A program made the translations under genes and the position numbers. From Paenibacillus sp. FJAT-29882 (lineage in GTDB: Bacteria; Bacillota; Bacilli; Bacillales; DSM-1321), in contig NZ_LMVB01000004.1 in NCBI RefSeq assembly GCF_001510645.1, forward strand, positions 53,427-117,426: a stretch of 64,000 bases of DNA, read 5' to 3'. The notes beneath the pieces are model-generated. The model made no database searches, was not told the DNA's origin, and saw nothing but the letters and a program-made list of their open reading frames with translations. Below, in pieces: positions 53,001-59,911 of this stretch. How positions within the stretch are numbered: position 1 is the stretch's first letter; the number at the start of each line of letters is the position of its first letter.

Positions 53001-53414
53001 AGAAAGCTATTACCAAATTACATGATCCCTTCAGATATTGTTTTCCTGAATAATTTTCCATTAAATCAAAACGGAAAAATTGATAGAAAAGTGCTGCCTA
53101 ATCCTCAAGTTAAATATAGCAACATACTTGAACCTGAAACAATGTCCGAAAGAAGAATAAAACAAATTTGGGAGGAGGTACTAAATATAGATAATATTTG
53201 TAATTCGGATAATTTTTTCGCTTTAGGTGGACACTCACTAATTGCTACGAAAGTAATTTCACGTATAAAGACTTTATTTAAAGTTAATTTGCCATTGCAA
53301 GCTATATTTGAATATTCAACTGTTAAAGAATTAGCTACTTTTGTTGAAATGACCCTTTTTGAGAAGCTAGAACAGCTATCAGAAGATGAAGTGAAGATAT
53401 TTCTTAGTAAATAA
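47004..53414 (+). CDS. Nonribosomal peptide synthetase, C-A-T-C-A-T
   Basis: A 2136-residue two-module enzyme. The first condensation domain (about 15-445) carries HHIIFDRWS near 150, so the usual Gly of HHxxxDG is Arg. The first adenylation domain (about 480-975; FDAVTFEVW) reads D-A-F-F-L-G-G-T-F-K, a Val/Ile-like pocket. A carrier (near 1011), the second condensation domain (about 1075-1500, intact HHIIFDG) and the second adenylation domain (about 1525-2030; YTSGTTGQPKG, SFDVFIQD) follow. The second pocket reads D-V-Q-E-V-S-S-I-D-K, resembling ornithine/lysine pockets such as that of gramicidin S Orn. The last carrier is near 2070 (ALGGHSLIA). There is no epimerase or thioesterase. Large parts are duplicated in the neighbouring synthetases. 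Confidence 0.9.
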   Translation: MNTVKTIDEEEVNTFSVPMSYSQRRLWFLNSLYPQDTTYNIPFCLKFYGGIDLGKFKSCLEVIVERHEIFRTIFRESKGITEQVVLPYKEKELNLKITDIRDLPESDKEFKVKEIVNIETSRIFTLETKYLYTFNIIMYSDEVTLFISNIHHIIFDRWSYNIFLNELSILYNSTSKNNKTVIQELPIQYADYSIWQEECMEKGDLESQITYWRKKLSGEIPVLDLPIDFPRPNEQTFNGDCINFELSTELTSKLKELSQKSGVTLNMTLLTIFKILLYRYTGQKDLLVGTPVAGRNMEEIENLIGFFVNTLVIRSEVKGNESFIDLLNQVKNTCLEAYSNQDMPFEKIVEDLKPDRNLSVSPIFQVMFSLQNTIEHEINLSNLEVESVDIDTKISKYDLSLFMEEREGLLLGEFQFNTDLFYHNTIQRMMKHFKNLVEQIVEDVNRLISRYDFLSKEEINKYLIELNETDSQIEELSIVELFEQQVEKNPLAVAIDYQNEKITYTELNKRANKIAETLLKYDIQENTIVGTYMERSIDLFVSWIGILKAGGTYMPLDPENPENRNRYIINDADVNLIITNNSKYKELESAEKKINYIDVNKLEETVGNKTNYKETKGHQNKRAYVIYTSGSTGKPKGVQITHKGVIRLVKNTNYIQFESEESVGQVSNASFDAVTFEVWGALLNGSKLIIAEQETLLSPISFKEWIKSKNITTMFMTVSLFNRMIQEDGTIFRNMNNLLVGGEALTPKWIEKALKQGAPKRLINGYGPTETTTFALCHEVNDIEGKSSIPIGKPISNTQAYILDEHMQQVPVGVTGELYIGGDGLAIGYLNEPELTSKKFIPNPFSSNSQDKLYMTGDLVKYLPDGNIEYTGRKDTQIKLRGYRIELDEIEEVMRKHNDIKDGVVLVKEDSRGDKKLVGYYTVEREISKAEIKQFLQERLPKYMVPSFLITLEQFPVTSNGKLDRRNLPEILSEDLELGEYVAPRNDVEEMLVEIWSEVLGIERIGVYDNFFELGGHSLLATQVVSRIFKYSGKRVKIKSLFEYPTIEELSRELDITGNSVSGDSIICKSQENLMHPLSFSQKRLWFLNQLEPENAAYNIPLVYKISGELNYNCLEKSIKTIIRRHKVLRTVFKEIEGEPVQIIREEEKTALPVVEVVDLGTYQDVEAEIDRQLNESTWKAFELSKGPLFRIKLLKQSESTHILVLNFHHIIFDGWSEKIFINELKELYSAFLEGKDPQLSNLDIQFSDYAHWEKDLVNKDSLNKQLSYWKEKLSGDLPILELPTDYPRPAKQSYNGDSVTFDISEEITEKLSRFGKEEGATLNMVLLAAFKILLYRYTSHKDLLIGIPVAGRNKPEIEDLIGFFVNTLVIRTDLSGNPSFREFLNQVKNVSLAAYSNQDVPFDKLVEELQPERNLSHNPIFQIMFTLNNESGGASWEIKGIKANQLEIDNKVCKFELSLNANIRNGSTGFELQYNTDIFHRKMIKEMAIYLEVLLRSIVNNPDCNIYNLKIHSEEEQMENYNEIENKEISEYFYDLIDSQAEKNPNAIAVVANDSSITFKELQVQSNKVASFLYKRGLKENEPIGVSMDKSVRLIPIVLGIMKAGCKFVPIDPGHPIDRIKYIINDTGLVNIFSNKEFKELSIDNLEVINVEESWREIISVEEVNLRDHRVDSDIAYIIYTSGTTGQPKGVMVDYRNLNIATPSWLETYRTRSIKSHLQMASISFDVFIQDMVRSLCSGAKLVLCNKESILDSEKLYKILNDNDIEFAEFVPAVLKHLVSYIESSQKNLNNLRVIVSGADTWYAEDLKKIRKSFDNNVIFINSYGVTEVTIDNTYFVVDSDTDFNNKIVPIGKPFPHVQSYVLDENYEKVPFGVPGELYLGGDSVSRGYLNKQELTEEKFIYVSIGGKGEQKKLYKTGDIVRNQWDGNLEFLGRKDNQVKIRGYRIELNEIEYLLRKHNSVKDVIVTIKNLNENKQIIGYVISHNNDKSNEKELFEYLRKLLPNYMIPSDIVFLNNFPLNQNGKIDRKVLPNPQVKYSNILEPETMSERRIKQIWEEVLNIDNICNSDNFFALGGHSLIATKVISRIKTLFKVNLPLQAIFEYSTVKELATFVEMTLFEKLEQLSEDEVKIFLSK
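47556..50064 (+). repeat. 2.5-kb synthetase module repeat, copy 1
   Basis: Covers the second half of a condensation domain, a whole adenylation domain and the start of the carrier domain. Nearly identical to 54057-56565 (offset 6501 nt); most differences are in the last 250 nt. Confidence 0.85.
50229..51276 (+). repeat. Condensation-domain repeat, copy 2
   Basis: Second copy of 43808-44855. Confidence 0.75.
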
Positions 53415-53432
53415 TATACGGTGGTGGTATAA

Positions 53433-56400
53433 ATGGTAGAAGTTATGATTAATAATGGAAAAATATCTGAAAGTAAAATTGCTCTTTTAGATAAGTATTT
53501 ATCCGATAAGGATACTAGAAAAGAATATACTATACAGAAATATAATAATCAAAAAAACCCACTTTCCTCTTCACAGAAGAGGATGTGGTTTTTAAATAAA
53601 TATTTGAAGGAGAAATCTTTATATAATGTACCTATTCATTTAAGACTATCTGGACCCTTAAATACCGACATTTTTGAAAGGGCATTAAAAGAAGTTATAT
53701 TTCGACATAATATATTAAGAACAATTTTTACTGAAGGTAAAGGTAAGGCAATAGATCAAAATATACTTGAGAAATTCAATTTTAAATTAGATTACAAAGA
53801 TATCTCAGAGGATAAAAATGATCAAAAAGAGTTCTATATACAAGAAAAGTTACGAGAAATAATGGCTTATGAGTTTGAGCTAGAAAGAGGTCCATTATTT
53901 AAAATAATGTTAATTAAAGTATCGGCCTCAAAATATGAACTAATTTTAAACTTTCACCATATTATTTTTGATGGTTGGTCCGAAAGTATTCTTTTAAAGG
54001 AATTGTTTGAAATATATCAAAGTTTAATTGAAGGAAATAGATCTAACTTAATTGAGTTGCCTATACAATATGCGGATTATTCAATATGGCAGGAAGAGTG
54101 TATGGAGAAGGGAGACTTGGAAAGCCAGATCACATATTGGCGTAAAAAATTGAGTGGTGAAATTCCTGTATTAGATTTACCAATAGATTTCCCTCGACCA
54201 AATGAACAAACATTTAATGGAGATAGTATAAATTTTGAATTATCAACGGAGTTAACAAGTAAATTGAAAGAGCTTAGTCAAAAATCAGGCGTAACATTAA
54301 ATATGACTCTTTTAACAATATTTAAAATATTGTTATATCGATATACAGGACAAAAGGATTTATTGGTAGGAACTCCTGTAGCTGGGAGAAATATGGAGGA
54401 AATAGAAAATTTAATAGGATTTTTTGTAAATACACTAGTAATTAGATCAGAAGTTAAGGGGAACGAGAGTTTTATAGATCTATTGAATCAAGTGAAAAAT
54501 ACATGTCTGGAAGCCTATTCGAATCAAGATATGCCTTTTGAAAAAATAGTCGAAGATCTTAAACCAGATCGGAATTTAAGTGTTTCTCCAATTTTTCAAG
54601 TGATGTTTTCGTTACAAAACACAATAGAACATGAAATAAATCTATCCAATTTAGAAGTAGAAAGTGTAGATATTGATACGAAGATATCGAAGTATGATTT
54701 ATCCCTTTTTATGGAAGAAAGGGAAGGGTTATTACTTGGCGAATTTCAGTTTAATACAGATTTGTTTTATCATAATACAATTCAAAGAATGATGAAACAT
54801 TTTAAAAACTTGGTGGAACAGATTGTAGAAGATGTAAACCGACTTATCTCTAGATATGATTTTCTCTCTAAGGAAGAAATTAACAAATATTTAATTGAAT
54901 TAAACGAAACAGATAGTCAAATTGAAGAGTTATCAATAGTAGAACTGTTTGAACAACAAGTAGAAAAGAATCCTTTAGCTGTTGCGATTGACTATCAGAA
55001 TGAGAAAATAACTTATACCGAACTAAACAAAAGAGCAAATAAAATTGCAGAAACCCTACTAAAATATGACATACAAGAGAATACAATAGTAGGAACTTAT
55101 ATGGAACGGTCAATAGATCTATTTGTTTCATGGATCGGTATATTGAAGGCTGGGGGTACTTATATGCCTCTTGATCCAGAAAACCCGGAAAATAGAAATA
55201 GATATATAATTAACGACGCTGATGTAAATCTAATCATAACTAACAATTCAAAATATAAGGAACTAGAGAGTGCTGAAAAGAAAATCAATTATATAGATGT
55301 TAATAAGTTAGAAGAAACTGTAGGTAATAAAACCAATTATAAAGAAACTAAAGGACATCAAAATAAAAGAGCATATGTAATCTATACGTCAGGTTCGACT
55401 GGGAAACCGAAAGGTGTCCAGATTACTCACAAGGGTGTTATACGATTAGTAAAGAATACTAATTATATTCAGTTTGAATCTGAAGAATCTGTTGGGCAAG
55501 TCTCAAACGCATCTTTCGATGCCGTTACGTTTGAAGTGTGGGGAGCTCTATTAAATGGAAGTAAGTTGATAATCGCGGAACAGGAGACTCTACTATCACC
55601 AATTAGTTTTAAGGAATGGATAAAAAGCAAAAACATAACAACAATGTTTATGACAGTTTCCTTGTTTAATAGAATGATACAAGAGGATGGGACTATCTTC
55701 AGAAATATGAACAATCTATTAGTTGGAGGAGAAGCTTTAACGCCGAAATGGATAGAAAAAGCCTTGAAGCAAGGTGCTCCTAAAAGGCTAATTAATGGAT
55801 ACGGTCCAACAGAAACTACAACCTTTGCATTATGTCATGAGGTTAATGATATAGAAGGGAAATCATCGATTCCAATAGGAAAACCAATAAGCAATACTCA
55901 AGCATATATTTTAGATGAACATATGCAACAAGTCCCAGTTGGTGTTACAGGTGAGCTATATATTGGTGGAGATGGACTAGCCATAGGTTATTTAAATCAG
56001 CCTGAGCTAACTTCAAAAAAATTTATTCCAAACCCATTTAGTTCGAATCCTCAAGATAAATTATACATGACTGGTGACCTGGTTAAGTATTTGCCAGATG
56101 GAAATATAGAGTATACAGGGAGAAAAGATACTCAAATTAAGCTAAGAGGATATCGTATAGAACTGGATGAGATAGAAGAAGTAATGCGAAAACATAATGA
56201 TATACAGGATGGAGTAGTATTAGTAAAAGAAGATTCAAGGGGAGATAAGAAGTTAGTTGGATACTATACAGTAGAAAGAGAGATTTCTAAGGCAGAAATA
56301 AAACAGTTTTTACAAGAACGATTACCAAAGTATATGGTTCCATCCTTCCTAATAACACTGGAACACTTTCCAGTCACATCTAATGGAAAGTTAGATAGAA

Positions 56401-56705
56401 GAAACTTGCCGGAAATAGTAACGGAAGATTTAGATATGAAAGAGTACGTAGCTCCAAGAAATATTGTAGAAGAAATGTTAGTTGAAATTTGGAGTGAGGT
56501 ATTAGGGATTGAAAGGATTGGTGTTTACGATAACTTCTTTGAATTAGGTGGTCATTCTTTATTAGCAATACAAGTGATAACTAGGATAAAAGAAATATTA
56601 GAAATTGAAATTTCAATCAGAATATTATTTGAAGAATCGACAATAAACAATTTATCAAAAAAGATTGAGGAATTATTTGAAATGGCCAATAAAATAGAGG
56701 TATGA
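53433..56705 (+). CDS. Nonribosomal peptide synthetase, C-A-T (no thioesterase)
   Basis: A 1090-residue single-module enzyme. A condensation domain spans about 40-470 (HHIIFDGWS near 176). The adenylation domain (about 500-985) is virtually identical to the first one of the preceding protein, so it has the same D-A-F-F-L-G-G-T-F-K Val/Ile-like pocket. The carrier is near 1035 (ELGGHSLLAIQ). The protein ends about 45 residues later with MANKIEV; there is no thioesterase, reductase or terminal condensation domain, although this is the last synthetase gene. Its first 200 residues are unique and its carrier end differs from the duplicated part, as expected for protein-protein docking regions. Confidence 0.9.
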   Translation: MVEVMINNGKISESKIALLDKYLSDKDTRKEYTIQKYNNQKNPLSSSQKRMWFLNKYLKEKSLYNVPIHLRLSGPLNTDIFERALKEVIFRHNILRTIFTEGKGKAIDQNILEKFNFKLDYKDISEDKNDQKEFYIQEKLREIMAYEFELERGPLFKIMLIKVSASKYELILNFHHIIFDGWSESILLKELFEIYQSLIEGNRSNLIELPIQYADYSIWQEECMEKGDLESQITYWRKKLSGEIPVLDLPIDFPRPNEQTFNGDSINFELSTELTSKLKELSQKSGVTLNMTLLTIFKILLYRYTGQKDLLVGTPVAGRNMEEIENLIGFFVNTLVIRSEVKGNESFIDLLNQVKNTCLEAYSNQDMPFEKIVEDLKPDRNLSVSPIFQVMFSLQNTIEHEINLSNLEVESVDIDTKISKYDLSLFMEEREGLLLGEFQFNTDLFYHNTIQRMMKHFKNLVEQIVEDVNRLISRYDFLSKEEINKYLIELNETDSQIEELSIVELFEQQVEKNPLAVAIDYQNEKITYTELNKRANKIAETLLKYDIQENTIVGTYMERSIDLFVSWIGILKAGGTYMPLDPENPENRNRYIINDADVNLIITNNSKYKELESAEKKINYIDVNKLEETVGNKTNYKETKGHQNKRAYVIYTSGSTGKPKGVQITHKGVIRLVKNTNYIQFESEESVGQVSNASFDAVTFEVWGALLNGSKLIIAEQETLLSPISFKEWIKSKNITTMFMTVSLFNRMIQEDGTIFRNMNNLLVGGEALTPKWIEKALKQGAPKRLINGYGPTETTTFALCHEVNDIEGKSSIPIGKPISNTQAYILDEHMQQVPVGVTGELYIGGDGLAIGYLNQPELTSKKFIPNPFSSNPQDKLYMTGDLVKYLPDGNIEYTGRKDTQIKLRGYRIELDEIEEVMRKHNDIQDGVVLVKEDSRGDKKLVGYYTVEREISKAEIKQFLQERLPKYMVPSFLITLEHFPVTSNGKLDRRNLPEIVTEDLDMKEYVAPRNIVEEMLVEIWSEVLGIERIGVYDNFFELGGHSLLAIQVITRIKEILEIEISIRILFEESTINNLSKKIEELFEMANKIEV
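54057..56565 (+). repeat. 2.5-kb synthetase module repeat, copy 2
   Basis: Second copy of 47556-50064. Confidence 0.85.
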
Positions 56706-57383
56706 ATGCAACCCTACAATAAAAATATAAGTAGTCAAATAAATATTTACTTTACAAAATTACCTAAAGAATTTTCACAAAGTATAAAAAAACAATTACA
56801 ACAACAATTACAACAACTTCAGTCTTCTAAACGAAGAGCAGATCATGTTATTGGAAGAGAATTATTAAAAAAAGTTATAGAAGCAAATACAGGAATTGAT
56901 AAAAGGAAGATAGTATTTAGCGAAAATGAATATGGAAAGCCATTTATAAATATTGAGGATAAGAGTATTCAATTTAATTTATCCCATACAAAGGATATAA
57001 TAATTGCCTCTTTTTCGAACGATATTGAAGTAGGAATTGATATTGAGGAAAGAAATAGAGATTTTTTTGATATTATGCCAGAAGTTTTTACTAATAAGGA
57101 AATAGAGATGGTTAATCAAGGTACACATATTAATGATAGATTAGATAACTTCTATACATTATGGACAAGAAAAGAAGCTATAACAAAAGCAATGGGATTG
57201 GGCTTAAACTATAATTTTAAGAACATAGAATTTGAAAGTTTAGAACTTAATAAGCTTAATATGTTATTAGAATGGTGGTATTATACGTTTCCTTTAGGAT
57301 CTAGGTATATTGTGTCCGTTGCTAGAAAGGGAAAATTCGATATACCGTTTATTCATGAAGTTTCTCTTGACGCTTTATTTTAA
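56706..57383 (+). CDS. sfp: 4'-phosphopantetheinyl transferase, Sfp type
   Basis: A 225-residue Sfp-family enzyme that loads coenzyme A-derived phosphopantetheine onto the carrier domains of the synthetases. Signature motifs are NEYGKPFINIEDKSIQFNLS (core 1, followed by HTKD), VGIDIEE (Mg-binding core 2) and FYTLWTRKEAITKAMGLGL (core 3). Length is normal for Sfp. ATG at 56706 immediately follows the stop of the last synthetase gene, so the two are translationally coupled. A polyglutamine-like QLQQQLQQLQ stretch near residue 30 is unusual but in a variable region. Confidence 0.9.
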   Translation: MQPYNKNISSQINIYFTKLPKEFSQSIKKQLQQQLQQLQSSKRRADHVIGRELLKKVIEANTGIDKRKIVFSENEYGKPFINIEDKSIQFNLSHTKDIIIASFSNDIEVGIDIEERNRDFFDIMPEVFTNKEIEMVNQGTHINDRLDNFYTLWTRKEAITKAMGLGLNYNFKNIEFESLELNKLNMLLEWWYYTFPLGSRYIVSVARKGKFDIPFIHEVSLDALF

Positions 57384-57405
57384 AATGAAAACTGAGGTGT
57401 TCTGG

Positions 57406-58155
57406 TTGAGTAAAATTGATACTTGGTTACCTAAAAGGTTAAATGTGGAAAGTGGTAAAACTAGATTATTTTGCTTTCCATGGGCTGGAGGTAGTGCAAG
57501 TTTTTATTATAGAAATTACATGTATCTACCAAATGATATCGAAATATGCCCAATTCAAATACCCGGCAGAGAGACAAGATATAACGAATTGTTATATACA
57601 AATGTTGATGATCTAGTAGAAGATATAATAAATGATTTACAAGATTTTTTTTCAGAAAAGGATTTTGCATTTTTAGGGCACAGCATGGGAGGAGGAATTG
57701 CTTTTGAATTGGCCCATCAACTTTTAGCTAGAGGTTTGAAATTACCCGAACACATCTTTTTATCTGCTTGTACACCAAGTATAGAGACAAGGAAATCGAG
57801 AAATATACCAATAGAGAGTTTATTAATGATTAATGGTACTCCAAAAGAAGTGATAGAAAATACTGAGCTAAGAGATATATATATTCCAATTTTAGAAGCA
57901 GATCTAAAATTAGTGGACTCTATTAAGCTTAAGCCAAATAGGGAGAAGCTCCCCGTCCCAATCACAGTTATGGGAGGGGAATCAGATGAACTAATAAGTA
58001 AGAATGAGTTGATGTTATGGAAAAATGAAACAAATACTGATATAGAAATATATCAGTTCAATGGGGGGCATTTATATATAAAAGAAAGTCTAAAATCTGT
58101 TATGAAAGTAATAGATGGAACTTTAAAAAGAGTAGGAGGCGGTCTATATAGTTAA
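57406..58155 (+). CDS. Stand-alone (type II) thioesterase
   Basis: About 249 residues of the GrsT/SrfAD family, an alpha/beta hydrolase that normally removes wrong or blocked acyl groups from carrier domains. It contains LFCFPWAGGSASFYY, IQIPGRETRYNE, the nucleophile motif GHSMGGGIAFELA, and the late MGGESDELI and GGHLYI carrying the likely Asp and His. TTG at 57406 is preferred because GAGGTG lies 6 nt upstream; ATG at 57385 is in frame but lacks a binding site. As no synthetase here has a built-in thioesterase, this protein might also perform product release. Confidence 0.85.
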   Translation: MSKIDTWLPKRLNVESGKTRLFCFPWAGGSASFYYRNYMYLPNDIEICPIQIPGRETRYNELLYTNVDDLVEDIINDLQDFFSEKDFAFLGHSMGGGIAFELAHQLLARGLKLPEHIFLSACTPSIETRKSRNIPIESLLMINGTPKEVIENTELRDIYIPILEADLKLVDSIKLKPNREKLPVPITVMGGESDELISKNELMLWKNETNTDIEIYQFNGGHLYIKESLKSVMKVIDGTLKRVGGGLYS

Positions 58156-59131
58156 TAAGAATGATATCTTAAAAAGTAGAGAAATAATAGGAAACTCAAT
58201 TAGAAAGACACCACTAATTAAAGTACCAATCTTGGATTTTATTACAGGAAAAGACATTTTAATCAAGCCAGAGTATCTTCAGTTAACAGGGTCCTTTAAA
58301 TATAGAGGGGCACTTAATTTCATCTCACAAATTAAAGAAAAGAATAGTGGAATAATTGCAGGTTCATCAGGGAATCACGCACTCGCGCTATCTAAAATAT
58401 GCGAGAGGTTTGGAATCAACTCTACATTTTGTATTCCAAACGATGGAGTAGAAAATAAGATAAACAAAATTAAGAAAAATGGATCAGTGGTTGTTCATTT
58501 TGATAGAAAACAAGTAGATAGAGAAGTTTTAACCAAAAGAATAGCGGAAGAAAAACACTTAACGATTATTCCATCTTCAGATCATGAGAGGATTATTGAA
58601 GCAACAGGAACAATTGGCATGGAGATAATGGATGAATGTAATGATTTAGATGCTGTCATATCTCCAGTTGGTGGAGGGGGGCTAATTTCTGGTATTTCTC
58701 TCGCGGTTCATAATATTAACTCATCTGTTAGAAGTATAGGAGTTGAACCCGAGAATGGGAATGATACTTATGTTTCTCTCAATAATAATAAAATAACAAA
58801 AATATCCAACCCTGAAACAATTGCAGATGGATTAAGGCATTCGTCTCCAGGAATAATTACTTTTCCTATAATTCAAGAGCATGTAGAATCAATTATTACT
58901 GTAAAAGAGATAGAAATAATAAATGCATTAAATTTTGCACACAATATACTTAATATTAAAATTGAACCTTCTTCAGCTGTAGTTTTAGCAGCCCTACTTT
59001 ATCGGAAAATACCTAAGTCAATTAAGAAAATTTGTATTGTCTTGAGTGGTTCAAATGTAGAAAAATCATTGTTAGATAAAGTGCGAAAAGATCGAGACAC
59101 AGATTCTAGCTTAATAGATAGCTTAATTTAA
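58148..59131 (+). CDS. Threonine deaminase/serine racemase-like PLP enzyme
   Basis: About 327 residues of fold-type II PLP enzymes. Features are RKTPLIKVPIL, the PLP lysine in TGSFKYRGA, SSGNHALALS, the phosphate-binding loop PVGGGGLISG and a C-terminal SGSN element. Conserved sequence begins well before the first conventional start (TTG 58232). The frame is open back to an ATA at 58148 that is 8 nt after AGGAGG and overlaps the thioesterase stop, so ATA is inferred as the start codon. The family deaminates Thr/Ser or racemises Ser. Given three Val/Ile-like adenylation pockets, making 2-oxobutyrate for isoleucine or 2-aminobutyrate is plausible; D-Ser supply is an alternative. Confidence 0.75.
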   Translation: MVNKNDILKSREIIGNSIRKTPLIKVPILDFITGKDILIKPEYLQLTGSFKYRGALNFISQIKEKNSGIIAGSSGNHALALSKICERFGINSTFCIPNDGVENKINKIKKNGSVVVHFDRKQVDREVLTKRIAEEKHLTIIPSSDHERIIEATGTIGMEIMDECNDLDAVISPVGGGGLISGISLAVHNINSSVRSIGVEPENGNDTYVSLNNNKITKISNPETIADGLRHSSPGIITFPIIQEHVESIITVKEIEIINALNFAHNILNIKIEPSSAVVLAALLYRKIPKSIKKICIVLSGSNVEKSLLDKVRKDRDTDSSLIDSLI

Positions 59132-59142
59132 TATTTAATGTC

Positions 59143-59171
59143 TTGTGCAAAGGATTCTTTTACGGTAAGAT
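59143..59171 (+). promoter_or_regulatory. Possible weak promoter of the regulator gene
   Basis: TTGTGC (59143-59148), 17 nt, then TAAGAT (59166-59171). Both hexamers are imperfect. The 71-nt gap before the regulator is the widest inside the cluster. Confidence 0.3.
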
Positions 59172-59202
59172 AAATTTAACCGAATAAAAAAGAGGTTAAC
59201 CT

Positions 59203-59820
59203 ATGGAAAACATACTGATTATAAAAGAATATAGCCAGCTCAAGGCATTAAGTGATCCATTTAAATCGAAGCTTTTAATAAGATTAATGGAGACTCCTCA
59301 AACGGGGCAGCAATTATCAGAAATTTATAAGATGCCAAGGGCAAAGGTCCATTATCACCTTAAGGAATTAGAGAAATTTAATCTAATCAGAATTGTTAAG
59401 ACGGAAGAAAAGAATGGTATAGTCCAAAAGTTTTATCAATCTGTAGCGAGGGGATTTTTCCCGGATGCAAACCTGTTACCATATAGAGATGAGATAAGTC
59501 TTACTAATCGGCAGACTGTTTTAAGCTTATTAGATAGAACTATGCACAGAGTATTATCTGCCCCAGAAGAATCATTTCAACATAATTATACTTCTTCTGA
59601 CCCAACTCAGTGGAATTTTCAATCATCCTCTTGGGAATTTACCGCAACTGAAGAACATTACAAATGGTTCATAAAAAAACAATATGAACTGTTTGAAGAG
59701 TTCCGAAAATTGAGGAAAGAGGATGATGGGGATCCTACTTCAAAAATATATATTATTTCTAATTTTTCTTTTGAAGTTAAAGAGTCACTTTATGAAGAAG
59801 AAGAAAAAGAAGAAAAATAA
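59203..59820 (+). CDS. ArsR-like winged-helix regulator
   Basis: A 205-residue protein. Residues about 8-85 form a winged helix (LKALSDPFKSKLLIRLMETP, then GQQLSEIYKMPRAKVHYHLK and ELEKFNLIRIVKTEEKNGI). Residues 90-190 are a helical, probably ligand- or dimer-related domain with several Trp. The C-terminus is a run of Glu and Lys. ArsR-type regulators with such extensions often sense a small molecule. Its position between biosynthesis genes and the exporter suggests it controls the exporter or the cluster in response to product. Confidence 0.7.
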   Translation: MENILIIKEYSQLKALSDPFKSKLLIRLMETPQTGQQLSEIYKMPRAKVHYHLKELEKFNLIRIVKTEEKNGIVQKFYQSVARGFFPDANLLPYRDEISLTNRQTVLSLLDRTMHRVLSAPEESFQHNYTSSDPTQWNFQSSSWEFTATEEHYKWFIKKQYELFEEFRKLRKEDDGDPTSKIYIISNFSFEVKESLYEEEEKEEK

Positions 59821-59829
59821 AAGATGTTT

Positions 59830-59854
59830 TTTGCCTTTTAAAGGCATTTTTTTT
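59830..59854 (+). terminator. Hairpin between regulator and exporter
   Basis: TGCCT and AGGCA surround a short loop and are followed by eight T. It sits 10 nt after the regulator stop and 60 nt before the exporter start, so it could attenuate exporter expression. Confidence 0.55.
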
Positions 59855-59911
59855 AAAACAACGGTCAATTTTTTTTTACCGAGTAATAGAATTAAATACA
59901 GGGGGTTGAGT

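Noticed and set aside
48379..55131. Identical long minus-strand frames in two synthetase genes
   Set aside because: They are shadows of the duplicated 2.5-kb coding repeat and lack binding sites.
57310..57405. An upstream extension of the thioesterase
   Set aside because: It overlaps the Sfp gene and encodes sequence not expected before the conserved start of the thioesterase fold.
59723..59911. An upstream extension of the exporter
   Set aside because: The extension overlaps the regulator, translates its Glu/Lys run in another frame and includes the hairpin. The ATG at 59912 has a binding site and begins the first membrane span.
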